Shown here in pieces: positions 10,243 through 18,154 of a stretch of 64,000 nt of DNA. The DNA lies in NCBI RefSeq assembly GCF_900608595.1, contig NZ_UWYY01000009.1, forward strand, positions 124,001 to 188,000. The letters run 5' to 3'. The translations under genes were made by a program, and so were the position numbers. The DNA comes from Promicromonospora panici (GTDB taxonomy: Bacteria; Actinomycetota; Actinomycetes; Actinomycetales; Cellulomonadaceae). How positions within the stretch are numbered: the stretch's first letter is position 1; the number at the start of each line of letters is the position of its first letter. The notes under the pieces were generated by a model. The model saw nothing but the letters and a program-made list of their open reading frames with translations. It was not told where the DNA came from and searched no databases.

Positions 10243-11969
10243 CCGTCACGAGCGCCGGCACGCTGGTCGCCCTCATCGCCCTCGTCGCCTTGGTCACGCT
10301 CGTCGTGCGGCCGCGCGGTGTCTCCACCGTGGACTTCTACCTGGCCGGGCAGCGGGTCGGCGTCGCGACGAACGCCCTGGCCATCTGCGGGGACTACTTC
10401 TCCGCCGCGTCGTTCCTCGGGGTCGCGGCCGCCGTGTACGTGTCCGGGCTCGACGGCGTCTGGTACGCCGTCGGCTTCGCGGCCGGTTTTGTCCCCGTGC
10501 TGCTGTTCGTCGCGGCGCCGCTGCGCCGGTTCGGCGAGTTCTCCATTCCCGACTTCCTCGGCCGCCGCCTCGCCTCCGAACGAGTGCGCCTGGTCGCCGT
10601 CGGCGTCGTGCAGATCGTCATCCTGTCCTACCTGGTGCCGCAGGCGGTGGGCAGCGGCATCACATGGCAGCTCCTGGTCGGGCGCGGCCTGCCCGGCCTG
10701 TCCGCCTACGCCACCGGAGTGGTGCTCTCGACGGCGGTGGTGGCCGGGATGGTCGCGTTCGGCGGGATGCGTGGCACCACGTGGACCCAGGCCATCCAGT
10801 TCCTCCTGCTGCTGGGTGCACTGGTATGGCTCGCCGTCGTCGTCGCGGGGTCCGGGTTCAACTACTCCGCCGCCGTGGGAGACCTGTCGGCCGAGCCGCT
10901 GGCCAATCCCGTGCACGACGACACCGGGTGGCACCTGCAGCCCGAGAGCAACCATCTCGACCCGACGGCGCCCGCGACCTTCGGGCAGCCCGGCGCCGCC
11001 TACGGGCCGCTGGCCCAGTTCGCCCTCATCCTCACCCTCGTCCTGGGCACCGCCGGCCTGCCGCACGTGATGAACCGCTACTTCACCAGTCCCACCGGCA
11101 CCGCCGCCCGCATGACGACGGTGTGGGTACTGGGCCTGGCCGGGCTGTTCTACGCGCTCGCCGTCATGCTCGGCACGGCCGCCCGGCAGCAGATCGCCGC
11201 GGCCGTCGACGACCACCCCTGGCTCGAGGAACTCACCGTCGACGGCATCCTGCGCGTGCCCGAGCACGCGCTGCCCGTGCTGGGCCGGATCTACGGCGGC
11301 GACTCCGGGCTCGCCGTCGTCGCGGCCGGGGCCCTGGTCGCGGTGATGTCCACCATCGCCGGACTGCTGCTCGCGGCCGCCGCGTCCTGGGGGCACGACG
11401 TCTACGAACGGCACATCAACCCGCGCGCCACGCAGAGCCAGGCGGTCTGGGCCGGCCGCGCGAGCACCGCGGTGGTCGCGCTCGCGGCCGGCGGGCTCGC
11501 GATCGCCATGCAGCCGGCCGACCTCACGCCCGCCGTCCCCTCCATCGTGGCGGCCATGGTCACCTGGGCGTTCGCCATCGCCGGCTCGGCGCTGACGCCC
11601 GTGTTCGTGCTGGCCATCTGGTGGCGCGGCACGACGGCCGCCGGGGCCACCGCAGGCATGCTCGTCGGCGGCCTGGTGTCCGTGAGCATGTTCGTCGTCG
11701 GCGCCCTGCCCGTCGGACCGGGCCTCGGGCAGATGCTGGTTACCCCGACCCTCGTGGCGGCGCCGTTGGCCGCCCTGGTCACGTGGCTCGTCTCGCGGGC
11801 GACCACTCCGCCGGACGACGTCGAGCGGCAGTGGCTCGTACTGCACGGAACCGCCGCGGACCGGCACGCCGAACGCCTGGCGCGGCTCACTATTGCGAGC
11901 CTCGGGACCACGCCGCGCCGGTCCGGGCACGGCACACAGCGCAAGGGGGAACGTGATGCGGACCGGTAG
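10239..11969 (+). CDS. sodium/solute symporter (ActP/MctC-like monocarboxylate transporter)
   Basis: A 576-residue SSS-family transporter with about 13 helices. The N-terminal VDFYLAGQRVGVATNALAICGDYFSAASFLG region, GGMRGTTWTQAIQF and GTAGLPHVMNRYFT match acetate/pyruvate/propionate symporters. The GTG start overlaps the preceding stop, and the 3' end overlaps the histidine kinase start by 14 nt, so three proteins are co-translated. Monocarboxylate uptake is inferred from family and from the coupled LytS/LytTR pair, which in other bacteria senses such acids. Confidence 0.87.
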   Translation: MTVTSAGTLVALIALVALVTLVVRPRGVSTVDFYLAGQRVGVATNALAICGDYFSAASFLGVAAAVYVSGLDGVWYAVGFAAGFVPVLLFVAAPLRRFGEFSIPDFLGRRLASERVRLVAVGVVQIVILSYLVPQAVGSGITWQLLVGRGLPGLSAYATGVVLSTAVVAGMVAFGGMRGTTWTQAIQFLLLLGALVWLAVVVAGSGFNYSAAVGDLSAEPLANPVHDDTGWHLQPESNHLDPTAPATFGQPGAAYGPLAQFALILTLVLGTAGLPHVMNRYFTSPTGTAARMTTVWVLGLAGLFYALAVMLGTAARQQIAAAVDDHPWLEELTVDGILRVPEHALPVLGRIYGGDSGLAVVAAGALVAVMSTIAGLLLAAAASWGHDVYERHINPRATQSQAVWAGRASTAVVALAAGGLAIAMQPADLTPAVPSIVAAMVTWAFAIAGSALTPVFVLAIWWRGTTAAGATAGMLVGGLVSVSMFVVGALPVGPGLGQMLVTPTLVAAPLAALVTWLVSRATTPPDDVERQWLVLHGTAADRHAERLARLTIASLGTTPRRSGHGTQRKGERDADR

Positions 11970-13335
11970 CGCGCTCCTGGCCGGCACGATCTGCGTCACG
12001 TGGGCGGTGGTGTACCTCGTGACCCAGGTGTTCGTGTCGCCGCCGCTCGGGGTGGGCACCACCGTCGCGGCCGGAACCGTGGCGACCGTGCTGCTCGTGT
12101 TCGGGTATCCCTCCGCGCTGCGCGGCCCGCGCGCGGCCACGGCGCTCCGGCGCTGGTCGCGACGGCGCGCCGGTTCCGAGGCACCCGACGGGCGCGAGGC
12201 GCAGGACCCCGAGGGACGCGGAGCCGTGCGGTCCCGTCGCCGGATCGTGGCGGGCGGACGCCGGATGCCGCTCCGGTCGGGCCTGACCGCCGACGCCGCA
12301 CGCCGCACCGCCGAGCTGCTGCGCCCGCTGCTGGGCGGGGACGCCGTGGTGATCACCGACCGGGAGCTGAACCTGGCGTTCGTCGGCCCGGGCTCCGACC
12401 ATCACCAGGCGGGCGGGCCGGTGCGCGCCGCCGCCGTGCGGAGCGCCATCACCAAGGGACGCACGGTCGTGTCCCGCCGCGCGTCGAACATGGGGTGCGA
12501 CGACCCTGACTGCCCGCTGCGCAGCGCCGTCGTCGTACCGCTCGTGGTGGGCGCACGTGTGGTGGGCACCATCGGCGTCTTCCGGACGCACGACCAACCC
12601 GCGCCGCGTGACCAGATCGAGGACATGGCGAGCATCCTGTCGCTGCACCTCGAGCTGGCCGAGGCGGACCGCGAGCGCAAGCTCGCCTCGGACGCCCGGC
12701 TCGACGCCCTGCGCGCGCAGATCAACCCGCACTTCCTGTTCAACATCTTGAACACGATCGCGTCGAAGTCACGGACCGACCCGGACGAGGCGCGGCAGCT
12801 GCTGCTGCGCCTGTCGGACTTCTTCCGGTACGCCGTGCGGCAGGAGGGCCAGCTCGCGGAGTTCGCGCAGGAGTACTTCTTCGTGCGCACGTACCTGTCG
12901 CTGGAGCAGGCGCGGTTCGGGGACCGGCTGCGCGTGCGGTACGACATCGACCCGCAGGTGCTCACGGCGCACGTGCCCGTGCTGACCATCCAGCCGCTGG
13001 TGGAGAACGCCGTCAAGCACGGCCTGGCGGACAAGGTCGAGGGCGGGACGGTCACGCTCAAGGCCCGCGTGGACCCCCTGACGCGCACCACGTCGATCCG
13101 GGTGGTCGACGACGGCGTCGGCATGACCGCCGACGTGCTCGACGTCCTCGGGAACGGCTCCTCCCCCGACCGTGGTGTGGACGGCTCGCGGGGCGCCGCG
13201 GGCGCGCGCGGCGGCGTCGGCCTGCAGAACATCTCGGAACGGCTCACCACACTGTTCGGCGAGCGGTTCACCTTGGACATCCAGTCCACGGCCGGTGAGG
13301 GGACGGCGGTGGAGGTGCGCGTCCCGCTACGCTGA
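11956..13335 (+). CDS. LytS/BtsS-type sensor histidine kinase
   Basis: A 459-residue kinase. Two short N-terminal membrane helices (about 5-27 and 33-51) are followed by a basic linker and a GAF-like sensing domain (about 105-225) containing a Cys pair in CDDPDC. Then comes the His_kinase box with phospho-accepting His259 in RAQINPHFLFNILNT and a HATPase domain (VENAVKHGL; DDGVGM; GVGLQNISERL). It lacks the long multi-helix LYT membrane domain of LytS. AAGGGGGAA precedes the ATG inside the end of the symporter gene. The response regulator gene follows 4 nt downstream. Confidence 0.9.
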   Translation: MRTGSALLAGTICVTWAVVYLVTQVFVSPPLGVGTTVAAGTVATVLLVFGYPSALRGPRAATALRRWSRRRAGSEAPDGREAQDPEGRGAVRSRRRIVAGGRRMPLRSGLTADAARRTAELLRPLLGGDAVVITDRELNLAFVGPGSDHHQAGGPVRAAAVRSAITKGRTVVSRRASNMGCDDPDCPLRSAVVVPLVVGARVVGTIGVFRTHDQPAPRDQIEDMASILSLHLELAEADRERKLASDARLDALRAQINPHFLFNILNTIASKSRTDPDEARQLLLRLSDFFRYAVRQEGQLAEFAQEYFFVRTYLSLEQARFGDRLRVRYDIDPQVLTAHVPVLTIQPLVENAVKHGLADKVEGGTVTLKARVDPLTRTTSIRVVDDGVGMTADVLDVLGNGSSPDRGVDGSRGAAGARGGVGLQNISERLTTLFGERFTLDIQSTAGEGTAVEVRVPLR

Positions 13336-13339
13336 CCGC

Positions 13340-14140
13340 ATGCGCCCCCGCGCCCTGATCGTCGATGATGAGGCCCCGGCCCGCGCCGAGCTGCGCTATC
13401 TGCTGGAGGAGCTCGGGCAGGTCCAGGTGGTCGGCGAGGCCGCGAACGGCGAGGAGGCCCTCCTCCTCCTGCGGTCCCTCCCCTACGACCTGGTGCTGCT
13501 CGACATCCGCATGCCCGGGGGCAGCGGCCTCGAGGTGGCGGCCGCGCTGCGCGATCTGCCGTACCCGCCCAAGGTCATCTTCACCACTGCGTACCCGGAC
13601 CACGCGGTCGAGGCCTTCGACCTCGCCGCCGCCGACTACCTGGTCAAGCCGTTCGACGCCGAACGCCTGCGGCGTGCGCTGGAGCGGGCGCTCGAGCATG
13701 CCGGGTCCGACGATGCGCAGGCGGGGGCCGCCGGTGGTGCGGGGGCGGGCGGAGCGTCGAACGGCGGGGCTGCCGGACGGCGCGGTGACGAGCCGGCGCA
13801 GCCGGAGCCGCTCGCCCGGGTGCCGGTGCAGCGCGACGGCCGCACGGTGCTCGTGGACCAGTCGGTGATCGTGTACGCCAGCGCCGCGCGCGGCTACTCC
13901 TACCTCAAGCTGGCCGACGAGCGGCTGCTGGTCACGTTCTCCCTGAACGAGCTGGAGCGGCGCCTGCGCGGGCACTTCTTCCGGTCCCATCGTTCCTACC
14001 TGGTGAACCTGGACCATGTGCGCGAGCTGGTACCGGACTTCAAGGGTGCGCTCGTGCTGGTCATGAACGACCGGCAGCGCAGCCAGGTCGAGGTCTCCCG
14101 TCGGCAGGCCCGCGAGCTGCGGCGTCGGCTGGGCGTCTGA
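13340..14140 (+). CDS. LytTR-family response regulator
   Basis: A 266-residue regulator with a receiver domain (residues 1-120, Asp55 in LVLLDIRMPG, Lys in VKPFDAERL), a Gly/Ala-rich linker of about 40 residues, and a C-terminal LytTR DNA-binding domain (about 160-266; RSHRSYLVNLDHV). It pairs with the kinase just upstream and likely controls the symporter unit. TACGCT lies 6 nt before the ATG, overlapping the end of the kinase gene, so it may also have its own leaderless promoter. Confidence 0.92.
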   Translation: MRPRALIVDDEAPARAELRYLLEELGQVQVVGEAANGEEALLLLRSLPYDLVLLDIRMPGGSGLEVAAALRDLPYPPKVIFTTAYPDHAVEAFDLAAADYLVKPFDAERLRRALERALEHAGSDDAQAGAAGGAGAGGASNGGAAGRRGDEPAQPEPLARVPVQRDGRTVLVDQSVIVYASAARGYSYLKLADERLLVTFSLNELERRLRGHFFRSHRSYLVNLDHVRELVPDFKGALVLVMNDRQRSQVEVSRRQARELRRRLGV

Positions 14141-14264
14141 CCCCTCTGCCGCGCCTCCTGGCGCCGTCCGGCGGGCGGGCTTGTTTCCTTTACGGCGAAT
14201 TGTCCCCTCAGGGACGATATGCGCAGCTACCCTGCACACCCGCGCCCACACCCCCTGGAGATAC

Positions 14265-15470
14265 GTGTCCCAGACCACGCCTGCCCTTCGCCTGACCAAC
14301 CTGTTCCTGGCTCCCGGGACCCGCACTCGCAGGGACCCCGACGCCGTCTTCGACAGGATCGTCGCGCGCGCCTCGCGCGGCCGCATGCCGCTGCGGGCCG
14401 AGTACGCGGCCGACCTGGACCACCTCCGGCTGGCCCTGCGGGCCTTCGCCAGGTTCCCGGGCCTGAGCCCGCTCGGCTGGATGGCGGGACAGGGCCTGGT
14501 CGAGAGCCGGGTCCGGAACCACGTGGTGGTGGGCGACCTCCGTGCCCGGCACCCCGGCATCGCGGACGAGCCGGTGGACGCCCCCGTGTTCGTGGTCGGC
14601 ATGCCCCGGACGGGCACCACCCTCACCTACAACATCCTGTCCAGGTCACCGGAGCACCGCGGGCCGAAGCTCTGGGAGATGACCCACCTGGGCCTCGCCG
14701 TCGACGACGACACGGAGGCCGCGCTGATCCGGCGCACCCGGAAGAAGTACGCCATGGTGTCCAGGCTCAGCCCCACCTGGGACACCATCCACCCGCTCTA
14801 CGCGGAGGCCGAGGAGGAGGACACGTTCATCCGGGCCCACTCGGAGCTGCATGCCTCGGCCGTGCCCATGCCGGAGTATCTCGAACGCCTGCGGACCTTC
14901 GACCACCGGACGGACTACCGGTTCCTGCGCGACACGCTCCAGGTCCTGTCCTACGGCCGTCCCGCCCGGCGCTGGGTGCTCAAGCACCCCGCGAACCTCT
15001 TTCACATGGCCGAGATCCGCGACGTGTTCCCCGACGCCAAGTTCGTGTGGACCCACCGGGCCCCGGAGGTCGCGCTGGCCTCGCTGTGCTCCCTCGCCGA
15101 GGCCTCCCAGCGGCTGCACCGGCACGAGGACGCCGTGGACCTCGCCCAGATCGGCCGCGACTGGGTGTCGATCATGTCGCGCGGCGTGTCCGGCGCGGTG
15201 GCTCAGCGCGCCGAGCTGGGTCCCGACGTCGTGCTCGACCTGCCGTACGACCGGCTCACCGGCGATCCGGGGACGGCGCTGCCGGAGCTCTTCACGCGGC
15301 TGGACGCGCGGTGGGGCGCCACCGACGACGCGAACCTGGCGGCCGCGCGCGAGACGCCGAAGACGCGGGCGCCGCACCGATACAGCCTGGACCGGTTCGG
15401 GCTGGACCACGCCGAGGTGAACGAGGCATTCGCCGACTACCTGGCCCTCCTCCCGGCCCTGCCGAGGTAG
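14265..15470 (+). CDS. sulfotransferase-family protein
   Basis: A 401-residue protein with a P-loop-like PAPS-binding motif VFVVGMPRTGTTLTYNIL at about residues 107-124 and later VLKHPANLFHMAEIRDVFPDAKFVWTHRAPE, the pattern of sulfotransferase_3-type enzymes. The acceptor is unknown. The GTG at 14265 is preferred because GGAG lies 5 nt upstream; an in-frame ATG at 14181 would add 28 unlikely residues. Its last two codons and stop lie within the first unit of a 16-nt repeat array. There is no operon partner. Confidence 0.82.
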   Translation: MSQTTPALRLTNLFLAPGTRTRRDPDAVFDRIVARASRGRMPLRAEYAADLDHLRLALRAFARFPGLSPLGWMAGQGLVESRVRNHVVVGDLRARHPGIADEPVDAPVFVVGMPRTGTTLTYNILSRSPEHRGPKLWEMTHLGLAVDDDTEAALIRRTRKKYAMVSRLSPTWDTIHPLYAEAEEEDTFIRAHSELHASAVPMPEYLERLRTFDHRTDYRFLRDTLQVLSYGRPARRWVLKHPANLFHMAEIRDVFPDAKFVWTHRAPEVALASLCSLAEASQRLHRHEDAVDLAQIGRDWVSIMSRGVSGAVAQRAELGPDVVLDLPYDRLTGDPGTALPELFTRLDARWGATDDANLAAARETPKTRAPHRYSLDRFGLDHAEVNEAFADYLALLPALPR

Positions 15471-15611
15471 AACCAGGGCGAGGTAGAACCAGGGCGAGGT
15501 AGAACCAGGGCGAGGTAGGACTTCGGCGAGGTAGAACCTCAGCGCAGCCACAGCTCTACTTCGCCCTGGTCCTACCTCGCCAGAGTCCTACCTCGCCAGG
15601 GTTCTACCTCG
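15463..15611. repeat. head-to-head array of nine 16-nt units
   Basis: Five direct units begin CGAGGTAG: three identical CGAGGTAGAACCAGGG (15463-15510), then two variants (15511-15542). After 5 nt (CGCAG), four units follow in reverse complement (15548-15563 degenerate, 15564-15579, 15580-15595, 15596-15611). All spacing is exactly 16 nt, so the array can fold into one very long imperfect hairpin. It lies between convergent genes and includes the sulfotransferase stop codon. It may act as a bidirectional terminator, but the tandem units suggest expansion by duplication. It is not a CRISPR, as there are no spacers. Confidence 0.9.
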
Positions 15612-15630
15612 GCAACCTGGGTTCAGGGCG

Positions 15631-16638
15631 TCAGAGGTTCGACGCCGAGCTGTACAGCGACTGGGCCACGGTGCCCAGGTACGGGCCGAACATGTAGTTC
15701 CGCAGGCTGCCCGCCCGGTACTTGAAGGAGTTCACCGAGTTGAGCGTGCCCAGACCGGTGGTCTCGTTGTAGTTCACGAACCACGGGCCGCCCGACGAGC
15801 CGCCGGTCATGTTGCAGTTCAGGCCCTGGTCCGCGCTGCCGCCGAACGTGTCCTGCACGACCGTGCCGTGGCACCAGGCGATGTCCGAGCCGTCGTACGG
15901 GTTGGCCGCCGGGTAGCCGAACGAGTACATGTACTGGCCGCGGGCCTGGTTGAACCCGATCGCCTGCCCGCCGACGACGTCGGTCAGGTGCGCCCCGTTC
16001 AGTGTGTTCATGACGGCGAACGCGACGTCGTAGTCGAAGTCGCCGCTGTTTTGCCACTGGGTCGTGGTGGTGAGCTGCCGAGCGGTGAAGGTGCCGTAGG
16101 GGCGGGCGCCGTCGTCGTACGCCGGCACGAACGCGAAGTTCGTCGCGTAGGCGCCCGGTCCCTCGTTGAGGCAGTGACCTGCTGTGAGCACGACGTCCTT
16201 GTTGCCGGAGCTCACGGCGCTGCCCGAGCAGACGTAGTTCGTGCCGCTGAGCGTGAAGAACACCTTGCCCGTGGTGTCGCGGACGTCGCCACCGCCGGAG
16301 TAGTAGCCACCCGTGAAGTCGGCGGCCGCGGTGGGCTTGGCCTTCGCCTGCGGGACCACCGTCGGCTGGCCGGCGGTCACGCTGCCGCCCGCCGAGGACT
16401 TGTCCTTGCCCGCCACCAGGACGTCGGCGGGGACGGCGTTGCGCATCCGCTGCGGGGTCCAGTACTCGACTACCTTGTCGTGAGCCGCCCGGGTGGTCGC
16501 CGCGGCGTGCACCGCGACGTTGCCGACTGCCTCGCTCGGCTGGGCCGTCGCGGGTGCGACGGACGCGACGGCGACGGTGCCGCCCAGCGCCAGAGCCGCC
16601 AGACCCGCGAGGATGGTGCGGGAGAGGTTGCTTTGCAT
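15631..16638 (-). CDS. secreted trypsin-like serine protease
   Basis: A 335-residue exported protease. Its Sec signal peptide runs to about residue 32 (hydrophobic core AGLAALALGGTVAVASV, then APATAQ). A pro-region to about residue 105 follows, then the S1-type catalytic domain. The triad is His155 in LTAGHC, Asp204 in DYDVAF, and Ser282 in GGSSGGPW. Cys pairs flank the His and Ser regions. AAGGAGG precedes the ATG at 16638, which rules out the longer frame from 16707. It stands alone, convergent with the sulfotransferase. Confidence 0.92.
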   Translation of the reverse strand: MQSNLSRTILAGLAALALGGTVAVASVAPATAQPSEAVGNVAVHAAATTRAAHDKVVEYWTPQRMRNAVPADVLVAGKDKSSAGGSVTAGQPTVVPQAKAKPTAAADFTGGYYSGGGDVRDTTGKVFFTLSGTNYVCSGSAVSSGNKDVVLTAGHCLNEGPGAYATNFAFVPAYDDGARPYGTFTARQLTTTTQWQNSGDFDYDVAFAVMNTLNGAHLTDVVGGQAIGFNQARGQYMYSFGYPAANPYDGSDIAWCHGTVVQDTFGGSADQGLNCNMTGGSSGGPWFVNYNETTGLGTLNSVNSFKYRAGSLRNYMFGPYLGTVAQSLYSSASNL

Positions 16639-16816
16639 GCTGCCTCCTTGATCACAAGACCCACCGGGACGGTGGGCCGGGAGGATCCTGGAACCTGGAT
16701 GATTCAAGAAGCAACGCGCTATATGTCCGCTATGTAAATCTTCTCCGCAATGCGCAGTTTTCTGGCCGATATCTCGCAGCGAGAGTCCCCGACGGCCCGC
16801 GAGCTACCCTCGACCC

Positions 16817-17221
16817 GTGAGCACCACCACCCCGACCTCGCGCACCGCGCCCGTCTGGCCCGCCGCAGTGGCCGACGCCGTCGCCGTCCTCGCCTTCACC
16901 CTGATCGGCATCGCGTCGCACGACGGGTCGTTCGCCGCCGCGTTCGGTCGTGTGGTGTGGCCGTTCGCGCTGGCAGGCGTGATCGGCTGGGCCGTGACCC
17001 GTGCCTGGCAGGACCCGGCCCGGATCTGGCCCACCGGCGTGCTGATCTGGTTCGTCACCGTGGTCGGCGGCCTGGCGCTGCGCGGCGTCTCCGGCCAGGG
17101 GCTGGCCTGGTCGTTCGCGCTGGTCACGGCTCTCTTCCTGGCGATCACCTTGCTCGGCTGGCGCACTCTGGTGACGGCCATGCGCCGCGGTCAGACGGCG
17201 CGGAGCGGGACGGACGGCTGA
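16817..17221 (+). CDS. DUF3054 membrane protein
   Basis: A 134-residue protein with four hydrophobic helices and the DUF3054 pattern: an early Asp in the first helix, IGIASHDGS, WPFALAGVIGW, WPTGVLIWFVTVVGGLALR. Function is unknown in the family. The GTG start has TACCCT 6 nt upstream (leaderless). Downstream lies a cluster of three hairpins. Confidence 0.82.
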   Translation: MSTTTPTSRTAPVWPAAVADAVAVLAFTLIGIASHDGSFAAAFGRVVWPFALAGVIGWAVTRAWQDPARIWPTGVLIWFVTVVGGLALRGVSGQGLAWSFALVTALFLAITLLGWRTLVTAMRRGQTARSGTDG

Positions 17222-17262
17222 CCGAGGCCGCCACGGCGCCGGCCTCAAGAGCAGGGCTGTAA

Positions 17263-17360
17263 CCGACCGAAGTCAGCGAGATCGGTCGGATGGTATGAGA
17301 TCGGTCGGTTGATTGACCGATCTCGTACCAACGGACCGAAGTCAGCGAGATCGATCCGTT
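17263..17360. repeat. three consecutive hairpins with a 20-nt direct repeat
   Basis: The space between convergent genes (17222-17381) holds hairpin 1 (CCGACCGA/TCGGTCGG, 17263-17289), hairpin 2 (15-bp arms with one mismatch, 17292-17306 and 17315-17329), and hairpin 3 (AACGGA/TCCGTT, 17330-17360). GACCGAAGTCAGCGAGATCG occurs twice exactly, at 17265-17284 and 17334-17353. All are built from the words GACCGA and GAGATCGGTC. It is a probable bidirectional terminator region produced by duplication; no protein is encoded. Confidence 0.85.
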
Positions 17361-17381
17361 GCACGGACCGAGACCAGAGGC

Positions 17382-18116
17382 TCAGCGCGAGCCGGAGCCC
17401 AGCACCTCGAGTATTGCCGGCGCCAGCGCGCGGAACGCCTTGCCGCGGTGCGAAATCGCGTTCTTCTCGTCCGGGTCCAGCTCCGCGGCGGTCCGACGGC
17501 GGCCGGAGGCACCCGCGCCGTCGCCCGCTCCGTCGGCCGCGCCCACGCCCATGCCCACGCCCGCGCCCGCGTCGGCCACGCCGGGCGCCGCCTCGTCCGG
17601 GACCAGGATCGGGTCGTAGCCGAACCCGTTGGTGCCGCGCGGCGCCGTCTCCAGCACTCCCCGCATCTCGCCGATGCGCACCTCCTCGCGACCTTCGGGT
17701 GTGACCAGCGCGGCGGCGCACACGAACCCTGCCTGACGATGTTCGGGGCGCACGTCACCCAGCTGGCCGAGCAGCAGCTCGAGGTTCGCGAGGTCGTCCC
17801 CGTGCTTGCCGGCCCAGCGCGCCGAGAAGATCCCGGGCGCGCCGCCCAGCACGTCCACGGCGAGGCCCGAGTCGTCGGCGACGGCGGGCAGCCCGGTGGC
17901 GGCGCACACCGCGCGGGCCTTGATGAGCGCGTTCTCGGCGAACGTCACGCCGTCCTCAACGGGCTCGGGCGCGCCGACCTCGCCGGAGGTGACCAGCTCG
18001 CCGTCGGACAGGTCGAGGCCCGACGCCGCCAGGATGGCCCGCAGCTCGCCGACCTTCTTGGCGTTGTGCGTCGCGAGAACGATGCGGGCGGCGGTCGGCA
18101 CGATCAGGGAGTTCAT
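17382..18116 (-). CDS. rdgB: RdgB/HAM1 non-canonical purine NTP pyrophosphatase with a low-complexity insert
   Basis: A 244-residue enzyme that removes dITP/XTP from the nucleotide pool. The N-terminal IVLATHNAKKVGEL substrate loop, TFAENALIKAR, VADDSGLAVDVLGG, GIFSARWAG and the C-terminal EKNAISHRGKAFRAL are all present. Between FGYDPILVPD and ELDPDEK, where relatives have about 5 residues, it carries about 33 extra residues (roughly 175-207), mostly Gly/Ala/Val/Asp. They are encoded by GCCCACGCCCATGCC-like tandem repeats. The frame is intact, so the enzyme is probably active. The ATG at 18116 has CATGAT 6 nt upstream. Confidence 0.9.
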   Translation of the reverse strand: MNSLIVPTAARIVLATHNAKKVGELRAILAASGLDLSDGELVTSGEVGAPEPVEDGVTFAENALIKARAVCAATGLPAVADDSGLAVDVLGGAPGIFSARWAGKHGDDLANLELLLGQLGDVRPEHRQAGFVCAAALVTPEGREEVRIGEMRGVLETAPRGTNGFGYDPILVPDEAAPGVADAGAGVGMGVGAADGAGDGAGASGRRRTAAELDPDEKNAISHRGKAFRALAPAILEVLGSGSR

Positions 18117-18154
18117 GCCCCGATCATGCCAGCCGCCGCCCGCCTGGCTGCTCC

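Noticed and set aside
15463..15611. CRISPR array
   Set aside because: Units are contiguous 16-mers without spacers, half of them inverted, and no cas genes are present.
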